A stretch of 64,000 nt of DNA, taken from Variovorax sp. dw_308. GTDB taxonomy: Bacteria > Pseudomonadota > Gammaproteobacteria > Burkholderiales > Burkholderiaceae_C. Under the pieces are notes generated by a model. It was not told where the DNA came from. It did not search any database and saw only the letters and a program-made list of their open reading frames with translations. The translations under genes were made by a program, and so were the position numbers. The stretch is taken from the NCBI RefSeq assembly GCF_019207085.1, contig NZ_JAATOM010000001.1, positions 186,001 to 250,000 of the forward strand. The letters run 5' to 3'. Position 1 is the stretch's first letter. Each line of letters begins with the position of its first letter. Below are positions 26,167-35,581 of this stretch, one piece after another.

Positions 26167-27150
26167 ATGAGCACAACGCAACAAGACCCCACCGCCAAGA
26201 GCTTCCGACACGCCCTCGGCTGCTTCCCGACCGGCGTCGCCGTCATCACCACGTCCGATGCGCAGGACCAGCCCGTCGGACTGACCTGCAACTCCTTCAG
26301 CTCCGTTTCGCTGGACCCGCCGCTGGTGCTCTGGAGCCTGCGCAACAACAGCAAGTCGATCGACATCTTCCGGCAGACCGAGCAGTTCACGATCAACGTG
26401 CTGTCGCACCGGCAGGACGGCTTGTCCGGTCGTTTCGCGAGCAGCAGCAAGACCATGGCCGAAAAGTTCGACGGCGTGCCTTACGCCGCGGGCTGGGGCG
26501 GCTCGCCGGTGCTCGACGATTGCATCGCCAACTTCCAGTGCAGCGTGTTCGCCCGGCACGAGGCGGGGGACCACGTCGTCTTCATCGGCCAGGTGCAGGA
26601 CTTCGAGCAGAGCAGCGACGAGGATGCGCTGGTCTTCTACAAGGGCGCCTACATGATGCTGGCTCAGTCGCTGCGGGCGCTTGCGGTCAAGAGCAACGAT
26701 TCAGAGGCGGAACTGGTGCAGGCGCGTGCGGCCGTGCATGTCAGCCTGGTTCGGCTGGCCTGCGAAGCCGCGCAGCCGGCGGACTTCGAGGCCATCGAGC
26801 AGAACCTTCGTGCGCTGGACCTCTACGCCGCGGATGGCGACATGGTGCATCGAACGGAGGCTGCCATCACCTTCTTCAAGCAACTGACGACGGCGGCGCA
26901 CAACGAGATGCTGGCCGTGGTTGCGCAGTCGCTGACCACCATCCTCGAGTACACGGTGTCGGAGCACCTCGCCCGTTCGCAAGCGCCAACCATCTATCTG
27001 CCGGCCCTGACGCCATTGCGCTGGCAGGTGTTGTCATGCCTGCGCGCGCGGGATGCGGATGGCGCTGCTGCAGCCATGTCGGAATACTTCGGATTGGTGG
27101 CCTCGTCGCGGGCGGCGGCGGCGATGGCGCTCAGCACGGTGGACGCGTAG
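26167..27150 (+). CDS. Flavin reductase with C-terminal FCD-like (FadR-type) domain
   Basis: Predicted NAD(P)H:FMN reductase that would supply reduced flavin to the LLM monooxygenase. The 327-residue protein has a complete flavin-reductase-like domain at about 10-165, with FRHALGCFPTGVAVITT, GLTCNSFSSVSLDPPLVLWSL, FTINVLSHRQ and AIFQC-like IANFQCSVFARHEAGDH. Residues from about 175 to 320 are all helical and look like the FCD ligand-binding domain of GntR/FadR regulators: HVSLVRLACEAAQPADFEAI, HRTEAAITFFKQLTTAAHNE and YFGLVASS. There is no DNA-binding domain. Typical reductases are 165-190 residues, so this is a fusion. The first part is firm; the second is inferred from pattern. Confidence 0.8.
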   Translation: MSTTQQDPTAKSFRHALGCFPTGVAVITTSDAQDQPVGLTCNSFSSVSLDPPLVLWSLRNNSKSIDIFRQTEQFTINVLSHRQDGLSGRFASSSKTMAEKFDGVPYAAGWGGSPVLDDCIANFQCSVFARHEAGDHVVFIGQVQDFEQSSDEDALVFYKGAYMMLAQSLRALAVKSNDSEAELVQARAAVHVSLVRLACEAAQPADFEAIEQNLRALDLYAADGDMVHRTEAAITFFKQLTTAAHNEMLAVVAQSLTTILEYTVSEHLARSQAPTIYLPALTPLRWQVLSCLRARDADGAAAAMSEYFGLVASSRAAAAMALSTVDA

Positions 27151-27221
27151 TCGCTGGGGCGGTCCAGTCGGAACGTCCACCTGGGTACCTGAAGCGACTG
27201 TTCGCGCACGCTTCGGAGTCC

Positions 27222-27407
27222 GCCCGGCATGCGGTGCGCACCGGGCGGCTTCACTGTGCCGGCCGCTTCGCGGCTCCCCTGCAGTGCTCGCGTTCGGCGG
27301 GGTCCACATGAACTCGCTTCGCTCAAACAGCATGTGGCCCTGATCCGCCAAACGCTGCGCGCTTCGGCGGCACAGAGGCGGCGCCCAGCGCGCACCGCAT
27401 GCCGGGC
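27222..27407 (+). mobile_element. MITE-like element, copy 1, with 18-bp perfect terminal inverted repeats
   Basis: A 186-bp element with ends 27222-27239 (GCCCGGCATGCGGTGCGC) and the exact reverse complement at 27390-27407. The trinucleotide TCC directly flanks both ends, a possible 3-bp target duplication. It codes for no evident protein. A related copy in inverted orientation is at 29830-30026; shared blocks include CTTCACTGTGCCGGCC and CGGCGGCACAGAGGCGGCGC. The two copies bracket the ATPase/PIN cassette. Confidence 0.75.
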
Positions 27408-27410
27408 TCC

Positions 27411-27883
27411 AGGGGTGTTTGTTCGTACAAATCCAATGTATGACTGCTCCTTCGCGTGCCAACGGAATGAAGCGTTCGAGCGCAGCAGGTGAAGGGTGCC
27501 TGCGCAACGTATCGGTCATGGCAGAGAGCACGCTGCTGGACAGCAATTCGGTCCCTCGCCGCACGCATCGACCGACAACCTGAACTGATGATGGCGTGTC
27601 CCGATCGCAAAAACTCCAGTTAAAGCGACCCCTTTGAGAGAGGCAACGCAACAAGACATTCTCGATACGACTGGCGATCGGAAGTCTGACATATCCCGCC
27701 GCTCTCCGACTTGCCCCTTCTTGTCGTTCTAAGCGTTCAACCACCGTGCAACGCCATGCTGTGCTGCATGTTAATGCGAGCCTCCAAGTAGACTTGCCTG
27801 ATCCACCAGCCGTTGATATCGGCATTCGCGCTCTGCGATAAAGGCGTGCGGCCTGCTGAACGAGCAAACTAAGTCGAAATACC
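27411..27883. other. Lower-GC intergenic stretch upstream of the ATPase/PIN operon
   Basis: About 470 bp with no convincing gene. Its base composition is clearly more AT-rich than the chromosome flanks and resembles the following cassette. The only open frames on the minus strand lack ribosome sites and recognisable domains. It may hold the cassette promoter and remnants of the transferred segment. Confidence 0.5.
27813..27842 (+). promoter_or_regulatory. Candidate sigma-70 promoter for the ATPase/PIN operon
   Basis: TTGATA at 27813-27818 (5 of 6 to the -35 consensus), an 18-bp spacer and GATAAA at 27837-27842 (4 of 6), ending 41 bp before the ATPase ATG. This is a weak match, offered as a candidate only. 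Confidence 0.3.
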
Positions 27884-29173
27884 ATGATCACGAAGCTTGA
27901 ACTTGAGGACTGGAAGAGCTACGAACGTTCAGAACTTCAGCTTGACCCACTAACGGTGATCATTGGCACTAACGCCAGCGGGAAATCCAACGCGCTAGAC
28001 GCCTTGGCCTTTCTGAATCGAATTGCTGGGGGTGCATTGCTAACGTCTGCACTACAGGGAGACGGGGCGTTGTCGGCCCTGCGGGGTGGCGTGGAGTGGG
28101 CTGCGCGGCGACCAGGCTCCCTCTTTGCCCTTTCCGCCGTATGCCGTGCTGACGAATTGACGGACTATCACTATCGACTGGAATGTCGTATCGCCGATTC
28201 GCGTTGCGAAGTTGCTGCTGAGCAGCTATTCCGCACGAGGTATCGGCCAGGTAAGGATGGCAGGCGACGATCAGCTGTGGGAACCATTAAGCTCTTTCGC
28301 ACTGATCCGTGCGCTGAGTCTGCTCCTACGATAGTCGCTCGTCTTTATAACGAGAAGCAGGGCACACGTCGCGAACTAGGTAGGACCCAGCCGCTCCTTT
28401 TTCAATTGGTCGGCCAAAAGCTTCGGCAGGAAATTCAGGACGGGATTGGCGAAGTGGTGGGTTCGCTGCGCGAGATATTCATCCTAGATCCGATCCCTTC
28501 CCATATGCGCGGGTACTCGCCGCTTGCAGACAAACTAGACTCTGATGCCAAGAATATCGCGGGGGTCATTGCCGCTCTGCCCGCACCCAAGCAGCAAGAA
28601 ATTGAAGAGGTACTGACCCGTTACGCCAGCAAACTCCCTGAACGCGACATTCAACGTGTGTACGCGGAGACCGTCGGCAAGTTTAATTCCGATGCAATGT
28701 TGTACAGCGAAGAGAACTGGATTGGGCACGGTGCGCCGCCGACTGTCGATGCCCGTGGAATGTCAGACGGCACGTTGCGTTTCCTGGCGATACTGACCGC
28801 GCTGCTGACGCGCCCGGCAGGTAGCCTACTTGTTATCGAAGAGGTGGACAACGGCCTACATCCGTCAAGGGCGAACATGCTGCTCGACGTGCTTAAGACC
28901 GTTGGAGCGCAAAGAAAGGTCGACGTCCTAGCCACCACGCACAATCCCGCTCTTCTTGATGCGATGGGGCCAAGTATGGTCGCGTTCATCACCGTGGCTC
29001 ACCGTGATGCAAGGACCGGCAACAGCGAACTCACTCTTCTGGAAGACATTAAACAGCTGCCGAAACTTCTCGCTCAAGGAACTCTCGGGCGCCTGTCCAG
29101 TAAGGGCCTGATTGAAAAATCATTTCAACAGGCATTCGATTTTGCTGAGTCGGTAGAGAACAGCAATGGCTAG
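27884..29173 (+). CDS. SMC/RecF-like AAA_21 ATPase of a putative two-gene defence module
   Basis: ABC-type ATPase of 429 residues without transporter features. Walker A is GTNASGKS (residues 28-35), preceded by LELEDWKSYERSELQL as in RecF/SMC-like proteins. The signature is MSDGTLRFLAIL (Ser near 294), Walker B is LLVIEEVDNGLHPSR (Glu319-Glu320-Val-Asp322) and the H-loop is ATTHNP (His353). The middle region (about 150-260) is helical and not recognised. Lower GC than neighbours. It overlaps the next gene by 8 bp. ATPases of this type pair with nucleases in PARIS, Septu and Gabija; here the partner is a PIN protein. The defence role is inferred. Confidence 0.82.
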   Translation: MITKLELEDWKSYERSELQLDPLTVIIGTNASGKSNALDALAFLNRIAGGALLTSALQGDGALSALRGGVEWAARRPGSLFALSAVCRADELTDYHYRLECRIADSRCEVAAEQLFRTRYRPGKDGRRRSAVGTIKLFRTDPCAESAPTIVARLYNEKQGTRRELGRTQPLLFQLVGQKLRQEIQDGIGEVVGSLREIFILDPIPSHMRGYSPLADKLDSDAKNIAGVIAALPAPKQQEIEEVLTRYASKLPERDIQRVYAETVGKFNSDAMLYSEENWIGHGAPPTVDARGMSDGTLRFLAILTALLTRPAGSLLVIEEVDNGLHPSRANMLLDVLKTVGAQRKVDVLATTHNPALLDAMGPSMVAFITVAHRDARTGNSELTLLEDIKQLPKLLAQGTLGRLSSKGLIEKSFQQAFDFAESVENSNG

Positions 29174-29675
29174 CCGCGTGCTGGTATTGGATACGTCGGT
29201 CCTCTGCTGTTGGCTGCGGGTACCCGGAAAGGACACCGCAGGTCCGGCTGCCGATCTTTGGGATCATGCACGGATCGATGCTCTATTGAAGGCTGAAGAA
29301 GCACAGGGAAGTACGTTCGTGCTGCCGATCGCGACCTTGATCGAAACTGGCAACCACATTGCCCAGTGCACTGGCGACCGGTTTGCGCTTGCGTCCAAGT
29401 TGGGCCAGCATCTTGCCGCAGCTGCGGATTCCAAAAGCCCGTGGGCCGCATTCAGCGAACAATCGGTGCTTTGGGATACAGATGCGCTTCGGTCTCTCGC
29501 GAACGATTGGCCACCACTTGCAGCCGCGTCAATGAGCATCGGCGACGCGACTATCAAGGCCGTTGCCGAGTACTACGCAACTGCTCGCTTTCATGTGCAA
29601 ATATTGACTGCCGACGAGGGACTCAAGGCGTACGAGCCGACCAAGCCGATCGTGCAACCCCGACGGAGGGTGTGA
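29166..29675 (+). CDS. PIN-domain protein, partner of the upstream ATPase
   Basis: Putative metal-dependent RNase of 169 residues. The N-terminus RVLVLDTSVLCCWL gives the first acidic residue, Asp9. Other likely active-site acids are Glu60 in ATLIETGNH, Asp127 in SIGDATIKAVAEYY and Asp150 in QILTADEGLKAY, which follows the PIN order D-E-D-D. It starts at ATG 29166 within the 3' end of the ATPase gene, so it is probably coupled to it. No antitoxin-like gene is present, so it is not a normal VapBC pair; the ATPase may hold it inactive until triggered. PIN assignment is from motifs only. Confidence 0.7.
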   Translation: MASRVLVLDTSVLCCWLRVPGKDTAGPAADLWDHARIDALLKAEEAQGSTFVLPIATLIETGNHIAQCTGDRFALASKLGQHLAAAADSKSPWAAFSEQSVLWDTDALRSLANDWPPLAAASMSIGDATIKAVAEYYATARFHVQILTADEGLKAYEPTKPIVQPRRRV

Positions 29676-29829
29676 GGTCTGTAGCCGTCACTGGCTCGCT
29701 TGCCGTTTCCCTTGGGTCATCGCCCATCACCGATTTCTCGTCCCGACGAGCGGCCGCGCGTTCGAGCAAAGTGAACTGGCCGGCCGGTTGACTTTGCGTT
29801 GCGGGGCATACCGACCTTCGATCAACTAA
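29676..29829. other. Intergenic, cassette tail
   Basis: About 150 bp between the PIN gene stop and MITE copy 2. It contains no recognisable gene, terminator or repeat. Confidence 0.4.
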
Positions 29830-30026
29830 GCCCGGTATGCCGAGCGCGATGGGCGCCGCCTCTGTGCCGCCGAGGAGCACAGTCGTTCGCGGATCAGGGC
29901 TGGCGATTGTCTGAGCGGAGCGCAGCGTAGCGAGTTCGAGCCAGACCCCGCGAATGACGAGCACCGCAGGGGAGCCCCGAAGGGGCCGGCACAGTGAAGG
30001 CGACCAGCGCGCTTGGCATGCCGGGC
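29830..30026 (-). mobile_element. MITE-like element, copy 2, inverted relative to copy 1
   Basis: A 197-bp element with 19-bp terminal inverted repeats (29830-29848 and 30008-30026, 17 of 19 matching). Its reverse complement aligns along its length with copy 1 at 27222-27407, including the blocks CTTCACTGTGCCGGCC, GGCTCCCCTGC and CGGCGGCACAGAGGCGGCGC. No target duplication is visible. It ends 47 bp from the argH stop. Confidence 0.72.
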
Positions 30027-30073
30027 GCTCTCCGCAGTGGGAACGAAATCGCCCCCTGCAACCAACAAGCGAA

Positions 30074-31471
<1,398 letters not shown>

Positions 31472-31517
31472 GGCGGGCAGGTGGAGGCAATAATGGTTGT
31501 CACGCCATGTATCAGTG

Positions 31518-32606
31518 ATGCGCAACCTGTCGATTTTATCGGCCGCACCTTCGGCCAGCCCAACGGCGGCCCCTTCGAGCGGGTCTTCGCCGCAAAGTCG
31601 CGCGCCCGCGGTGCCGCGCGTGGTGCTGTTCGACGCCTGCCAGGTGGGCACGGTTTTCCGGGTGGTGCTGTTCGTGGAGGCGGTGGTCGCGGTGGGCGCC
31701 ATGTTCGTGGCGACGAGCCCGCAGGAATGGCTCGGGTTGCTTGCAACGATCACCGGAGGGGCCTTGCCGGGCTCGTTGCTCTGGTTGATCCTGGCGTGCT
31801 CCTTGAAGAAACTGCTGGCCCGCTTGCCGCGGCTTGCCCAGTATTCGATCGGCTTGTTGCTGGGTGCGCTGTCGGCGCTTTACGGCTGCGGGCTGCTGCG
31901 GCTGACGGGCGTGCTGCCGGTGGCGCCGTGGCTTGCGAGCGGCCTGGCCGGCACCCTGTTGGCGGGCGTCGCGATCACGGTACTGGTCCTGCGCGCCCGT
32001 GGCCGCACGCCGGCGGCCACCACGGCGCGGCTCGAGGAACTGCAGGCCCGCATTCGCCCGCACTTCCTCTTCAATACGCTCAACTCCGCCATCGCCTTGG
32101 TACGCGAGGAGCCTGCCAAGGCCGAGACCATGCTGGAAGACCTGGCCGAACTCTTCCGCCGCGCGCTGGCCGACCCGAACGAGGCCGTGACGCTGGCCGA
32201 CGAGATTGCCCTGGCCGAGCGCTACCTTGCCATCGAGCAGGTGCGCTTCGGCGAACGCCTTCGCATCAACTGGCAGATCGACCCCAACGCAAGCGGGGCG
32301 AAACTGCCCCCGCTGCTGCTGCAGCCGCTGGTGGAGAACGCCGTGAAGCATGGCGTGGAGCCCAGCCCCGAGGGCGCCACGCTGCGCATCCGGACCGAGC
32401 GGCGCGGCGGCATGGTGGTGATCGAGGTCATCAACAGCCTGCCGCCATTGCGGTGGGCCGACGAACCGTTGCCGCGCGGCCACGGCATCGCGCTGGCGAA
32501 TGTGCGCGACCGGCTGCGGCTGTTGCACGATGTGCAGGCGCAGTTTCGAGCGGGCGTGGATCAGGGGAGCTACAGGGTGCGAATAGACATCCCGGCCAAG
32601 TCATGA
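31518..32606 (+). CDS. LytS/AlgZ-family sensor histidine kinase
   Basis: Membrane sensor kinase of 362 residues. Four hydrophobic segments lie between about 45 and 160. The His_kinase domain has [20 protein letters not shown] (phosphoacceptor His) and the ATPase part has [15 protein letters not shown] and [13 protein letters not shown]. The ATG at 31518 is chosen over a TTG seven codons upstream. The divergent argH start is only 46 bp away, so both promoters are compressed. It pairs with the LytTR regulator 14 bp downstream. In Pseudomonas the homologous pair governs alginate and motility; the role here is open. Confidence 0.9.
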   Translation: MRNLSILSAAPSASPTAAPSSGSSPQSRAPAVPRVVLFDACQVGTVFRVVLFVEAVVAVGAMFVATSPQEWLGLLATITGGALPGSLLWLILACSLKKLLARLPRLAQYSIGLLLGALSALYGCGLLRLTGVLPVAPWLASGLAGTLLAGVAITVLVLRARGRTPAATTARLEELQARIRPHFLFNTLNSAIALVREEPAKAETMLEDLAELFRRALADPNEAVTLADEIALAERYLAIEQVRFGERLRINWQIDPNASGAKLPPLLLQPLVENAVKHGVEPSPEGATLRIRTERRGGMVVIEVINSLPPLRWADEPLPRGHGIALANVRDRLRLLHDVQAQFRAGVDQGSYRVRIDIPAKS

Positions 32607-32620
32607 AGGGCAATTGATTG

Positions 32621-33370
32621 ATGAGCGCGTTGCGTACCTTGATCGTCGATGATGAACCGCTGGCGCGCTCGCGCCTGCGCACCTTGCTGGCCGAATGCGA
32701 CGCGCCGGCCGCCGATGTGATCGGCGAGGCCGCGCAGGCCAAGGAAGCGGAACAGCGCCTCGAAGAGTCGCCCACCGACCTCGTGCTGCTCGACATCCAC
32801 ATGCCGGGCGTCGATGGCACCGAGTTCGCGCGGCTGTTGCGCAATCGGGCCGATGCGCCGGCCATCGTCTTCGTGACGGCGCATGCGGGACACGCGGTCA
32901 CCGCCTTCGAACTGGACGCGGTCGATTACCTTACCAAGCCGGTGCGCGCCGAGCGCCTGCAGCAGGCGCTGCAGAAAGCCGAGCGCTACCTCAAGGAAAA
33001 GCGGGCCGCGCTGCCGGACCCGAACGAAGAGGTGTTCCTGATCCAGGACCGCGGCCGGGCCGAACGGGTGCCGGTGGCGGAGGTCGTGTATCTCAAGTCC
33101 GAGTTCAAGTACCTCACGGTGCGCACGCCCTCGCGCAGCCACATCTATGACGCCAGCCTGGCCGAGATCGAGGAGCGCTACCCCGACCGGTTCGTGCGCG
33201 TCCACCGCAATGCGCTGGTCGCGCGCTCGGCGATGCGGGCGCTGGAGAAATACGACGACGGCGAGGACATCGACGGCTGGGCGCTGCGGCTGCGCGGCAT
33301 TGCCGAGCCGGTGGTGGTGTCGCGGCGGCAACTGGCGGTGGTGCGCGACGCGCTCAAGGACTTGCGATGA
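32621..33370 (+). CDS. LytTR-family response regulator (AlgR-like)
   Basis: Response regulator of 249 residues. The receiver domain has LIVDDEPLARSRLR, the phosphoacceptor Asp in LVLLDIHMPGVDG, Thr in FVTAHAG and Lys in YLTKPVRAERL. The LytTR DNA-binding domain follows (about 145-245) with AEVVYLKSEFKYLTVRT and RFVRVHRNALV. The ATG at 32621 is one codon inside a longer TTG-started frame. It overlaps the following permease gene by 4 bp. Confidence 0.93.
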   Translation: MSALRTLIVDDEPLARSRLRTLLAECDAPAADVIGEAAQAKEAEQRLEESPTDLVLLDIHMPGVDGTEFARLLRNRADAPAIVFVTAHAGHAVTAFELDAVDYLTKPVRAERLQQALQKAERYLKEKRAALPDPNEEVFLIQDRGRAERVPVAEVVYLKSEFKYLTVRTPSRSHIYDASLAEIEERYPDRFVRVHRNALVARSAMRALEKYDDGEDIDGWALRLRGIAEPVVVSRRQLAVVRDALKDLR

Positions 33371-34593
33371 GCGCACTGCCGGTGCCGGAGCGCCCCGGGC
33401 CGTCCGTGAAGGCGGATCCTGCAGAGGAGCCCTTGCCCAATCTCATCGAGTCGCTCGAATCAGTCGAGCCGATCGAGCCTGCGCAGGATCGGATCATGCT
33501 GCACATGCCGGTCGACGTTCGCAGCGCGTCGCTGGTCGTGCTGGTCGTGCTGGCAACGGTTTTCACGCTGCACTGGGCTTCGGCCGTGTTCATCCCGCTC
33601 ATGCTGAGCCTGCTGCTGACCTATGCGCTGGCGCCTGTGGTCGAGCGGCTGGCGCGCTGGCATGTGCACCGAGCCTTGGGAGCCGGACTGGTGTTGCTGG
33701 CCATCGGGGGCGCGTTCGGCGCCACGGTCTATTCGCTGGCGGACAGCGCGGGTGAATTGCTGGATTCGCTCCCGGTCGCCGCCCAGAAGCTGCGCCTGGC
33801 GGTGCGCCCGCATGGCCCGGTACGCCCGGGCACGCTCGACAACGTGCAGCAGGCCGCGACACAGCTCGAGCAGGCCGCCAGCGAGAGTTCGGCCAAGACT
33901 GCGGCCCAGAGGGGCGTAGCGCGGGTCGTGGTCGAAAAGCCGGCGATCAATGTGCGCGACTACCTGTTGACCGGCACGCTGGGCATTCTGGGCGCGGCAG
34001 GGCAGCTCACGCTGGTGGCCTTCCTGACCTTCTTTGCGCTCGCCTCGGGCGACACATTCCGCCGCAAGCTGGTCAAGATCACCGGGCCCAGCCTGCAAAA
34101 GAAGAAGATCACCGTGCATGTGCTGGACGACATCACCGGCCATATCGAGCGCTATCTGCTGGTGCAGATCCTCACCAGTGCCATCGTGGGCGTGGCGACC
34201 TGGCTGTCGTTCTGGGCCCTTGGCATGCAGAACGCGGCCGTGTGGGGAATCATCGCCGCGGTGACCAATCTCATTCCGTACATCGGCTCGATCATCATGA
34301 TGGCGCTGTCGGCGCTGGTCGCATTCATGCAGTTCAACACGGTCGACATGGCATTGCTGGTAGGCGGCATCTCGCTGGTGATCCACACCCTGGTCGGCAA
34401 CCTGCTGACGCCTTGGCTCACCAGCCGCAGCAGCAGCATGAACGCCGTGGCGGTGTTCGTGGGCGTGATCTTCTGGGGCTGGCTGTGGGGCGTGTGGGGA
34501 CTGCTGCTCGGCATCCCGATCATGATGGTCGTGAAGGCGGTGTGCGACCGGGTCGAAGATTTGCAACCGCTCGGCGAAATACTTGGCGACTGA
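33367..34593 (+). CDS. AI-2E family transporter (PerM/TqsA-like permease)
   Basis: Inner-membrane protein of 408 residues with about eight transmembrane helices: an N-terminal cytosolic tail of about 50 residues, then LVVLVVLATVFTLHWASAVFIPLML. A large soluble loop is at about 120-205. The characteristic C-terminal block is IIAAVTNLIPYIGSIIMMALSALV with GNLLTPWLTSRSSSMN. The family exports or exchanges varied small molecules, and the substrate cannot be inferred. It is coupled to the LytTR gene by an ATGA overlap. In many relatives hemC takes this place after algR. Confidence 0.88.
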   Translation: MSALPVPERPGPSVKADPAEEPLPNLIESLESVEPIEPAQDRIMLHMPVDVRSASLVVLVVLATVFTLHWASAVFIPLMLSLLLTYALAPVVERLARWHVHRALGAGLVLLAIGGAFGATVYSLADSAGELLDSLPVAAQKLRLAVRPHGPVRPGTLDNVQQAATQLEQAASESSAKTAAQRGVARVVVEKPAINVRDYLLTGTLGILGAAGQLTLVAFLTFFALASGDTFRRKLVKITGPSLQKKKITVHVLDDITGHIERYLLVQILTSAIVGVATWLSFWALGMQNAAVWGIIAAVTNLIPYIGSIIMMALSALVAFMQFNTVDMALLVGGISLVIHTLVGNLLTPWLTSRSSSMNAVAVFVGVIFWGWLWGVWGLLLGIPIMMVVKAVCDRVEDLQPLGEILGD

Positions 34594-34699
34594 CCCTTCG
34601 GCTATGCCGGTTGGTCGCTGGCGCCGTGCAGGAGATTGCGCAAACAATAGGCCTTCCTGAACCTTCGAACTACACCCGGTCTTCCTGGCCTCCCTTCCC

Positions 34700-35281
34700 G
34701 TGACCATTCTTGACGCCCGCAAATCGGGGCTCGCCAACGGCGGCCCGAGTTTCTCCCTTGGCAACCGGTTGCTGCGCGCGGTCTGGATTCCGGTCTGGCG
34801 ACTGGGCGCCGGCTGGACGCCGCGCCAGTTGCACCCCTGGCGCCGCTTTCTGCTGCGTGCCTTCGGGGCCAGGATGGCGCCCGGCAGCGACGTGCGCGGC
34901 AGCGCCAAGGTCTGGTATCCGGCCAATCTCGAAATGCACGAGGGCGCGATCATCGGGCCCGGCGTGAACGTCTATTCGATGGGCACGATCACCGTCGGGC
35001 GCAAGGCGCTGGTTTCGCAAGGCGCTCACCTGTGCGCCGGCACCCACGACTTCGACACGCCCTTGTTCCAGCTGGAGGCCAAGCCCATCACCATCGGCGC
35101 CCACGCCTGGGTCGCGGCCGAGGCCTTCGTCGGCCCGGGCGCGCGCATCGGTGAAGGGGCGGTGGTCGGTGCGCGCGCCGTTGTGTTCGGCAAGCTGGAA
35201 CCCTGGACTGTGTATTCGGGCAATCCGGCGCGGCCAATCCGCCAGCGGCGGCGCTTCGCCGACGAGACGGCGCAGTCCTGA
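34700..35281 (+). CDS. WcaF-like left-handed beta-helix acyltransferase
   Basis: Putative O-acetyltransferase of 193 residues used in exopolysaccharide or colanic-acid-type synthesis. It starts at GTG 34700. The N-terminal helix NRLLRAVWIPVWRLGAGWTPRQLHPWRRF is typical for the WcaF/NodL branch. Hexapeptide repeats run through MAPGSDVRGSAKVWYPANLEMHEG, AIIGPGVNVYS and AFVGPGARIGEGAVVGARAVV. The active-site region LVSQGAHLCAGTHDFDTP carries His. The UDP-sugar dehydrogenase 300 bp downstream also fits polysaccharide synthesis. Confidence 0.85.
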   Translation: MTILDARKSGLANGGPSFSLGNRLLRAVWIPVWRLGAGWTPRQLHPWRRFLLRAFGARMAPGSDVRGSAKVWYPANLEMHEGAIIGPGVNVYSMGTITVGRKALVSQGAHLCAGTHDFDTPLFQLEAKPITIGAHAWVAAEAFVGPGARIGEGAVVGARAVVFGKLEPWTVYSGNPARPIRQRRRFADETAQS

Positions 35282-35581
35282 TCTCTTGAGTCGATGTGGC
35301 TTCGCCATCCCGGCTGAATCCCCCGCGGGGGCGGGCCGGGCACCGCCCGGTCTTGGGGGCCTCTCAAGCCTGAATTTGGCGCCGATGCGTTCGGCGCCCG
35401 ATGTAGACGAGGCCGCAGTCCAGATCTGGCCCCACGAGGCTCGCGACGACCCGGAAGCGCATCGGCGGGTCGCAGGTGGCCCAGCCGGCGTCGATCCCCA
35501 AAACATTGCCTACGCGGTAACGCAGGTTGCAGGCGTTTCACAATATGCATGTTGCGCTGCCTGCGCTCAACCATTGCATTC
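35282..35581. other. 300-bp intergenic region with GC-rich repeat
   Basis: No gene. It contains the hairpin-rich repeat described at 35319-35365 and, further on, a less GC-rich stretch just before the ugd start (ACAATATGCATG region) that may carry the ugd promoter. Confidence 0.5.
35319..35365 (-). repeat. REP-like intergenic repeat, copy A
   Basis: GC-rich segment with a self-complementary CCCCCGCGGGGG core and CCGGGC-ACC-GCCCGG hairpin. On the minus strand it begins GAGAGGCCCCCAAGAC and shares the 18-bp block GGCGGTGCCCGGCCCGCC with the segment right after the apbC stop (copy B). Confidence 0.6.

Noticed and set aside
27219-27410. TCC on both sides of MITE copy 1 as proof of transposition
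   Set aside because: A 3-bp match is likely enough by chance, and copy 2 shows none; kept only as a hint.
27034-27891. 285-residue minus-strand frame across the MITE copy 1 region
   Set aside because: Runs over the flavin reductase 3' end, the repeat and the AT-rich spacer; no domain, and a repeat-derived composition.
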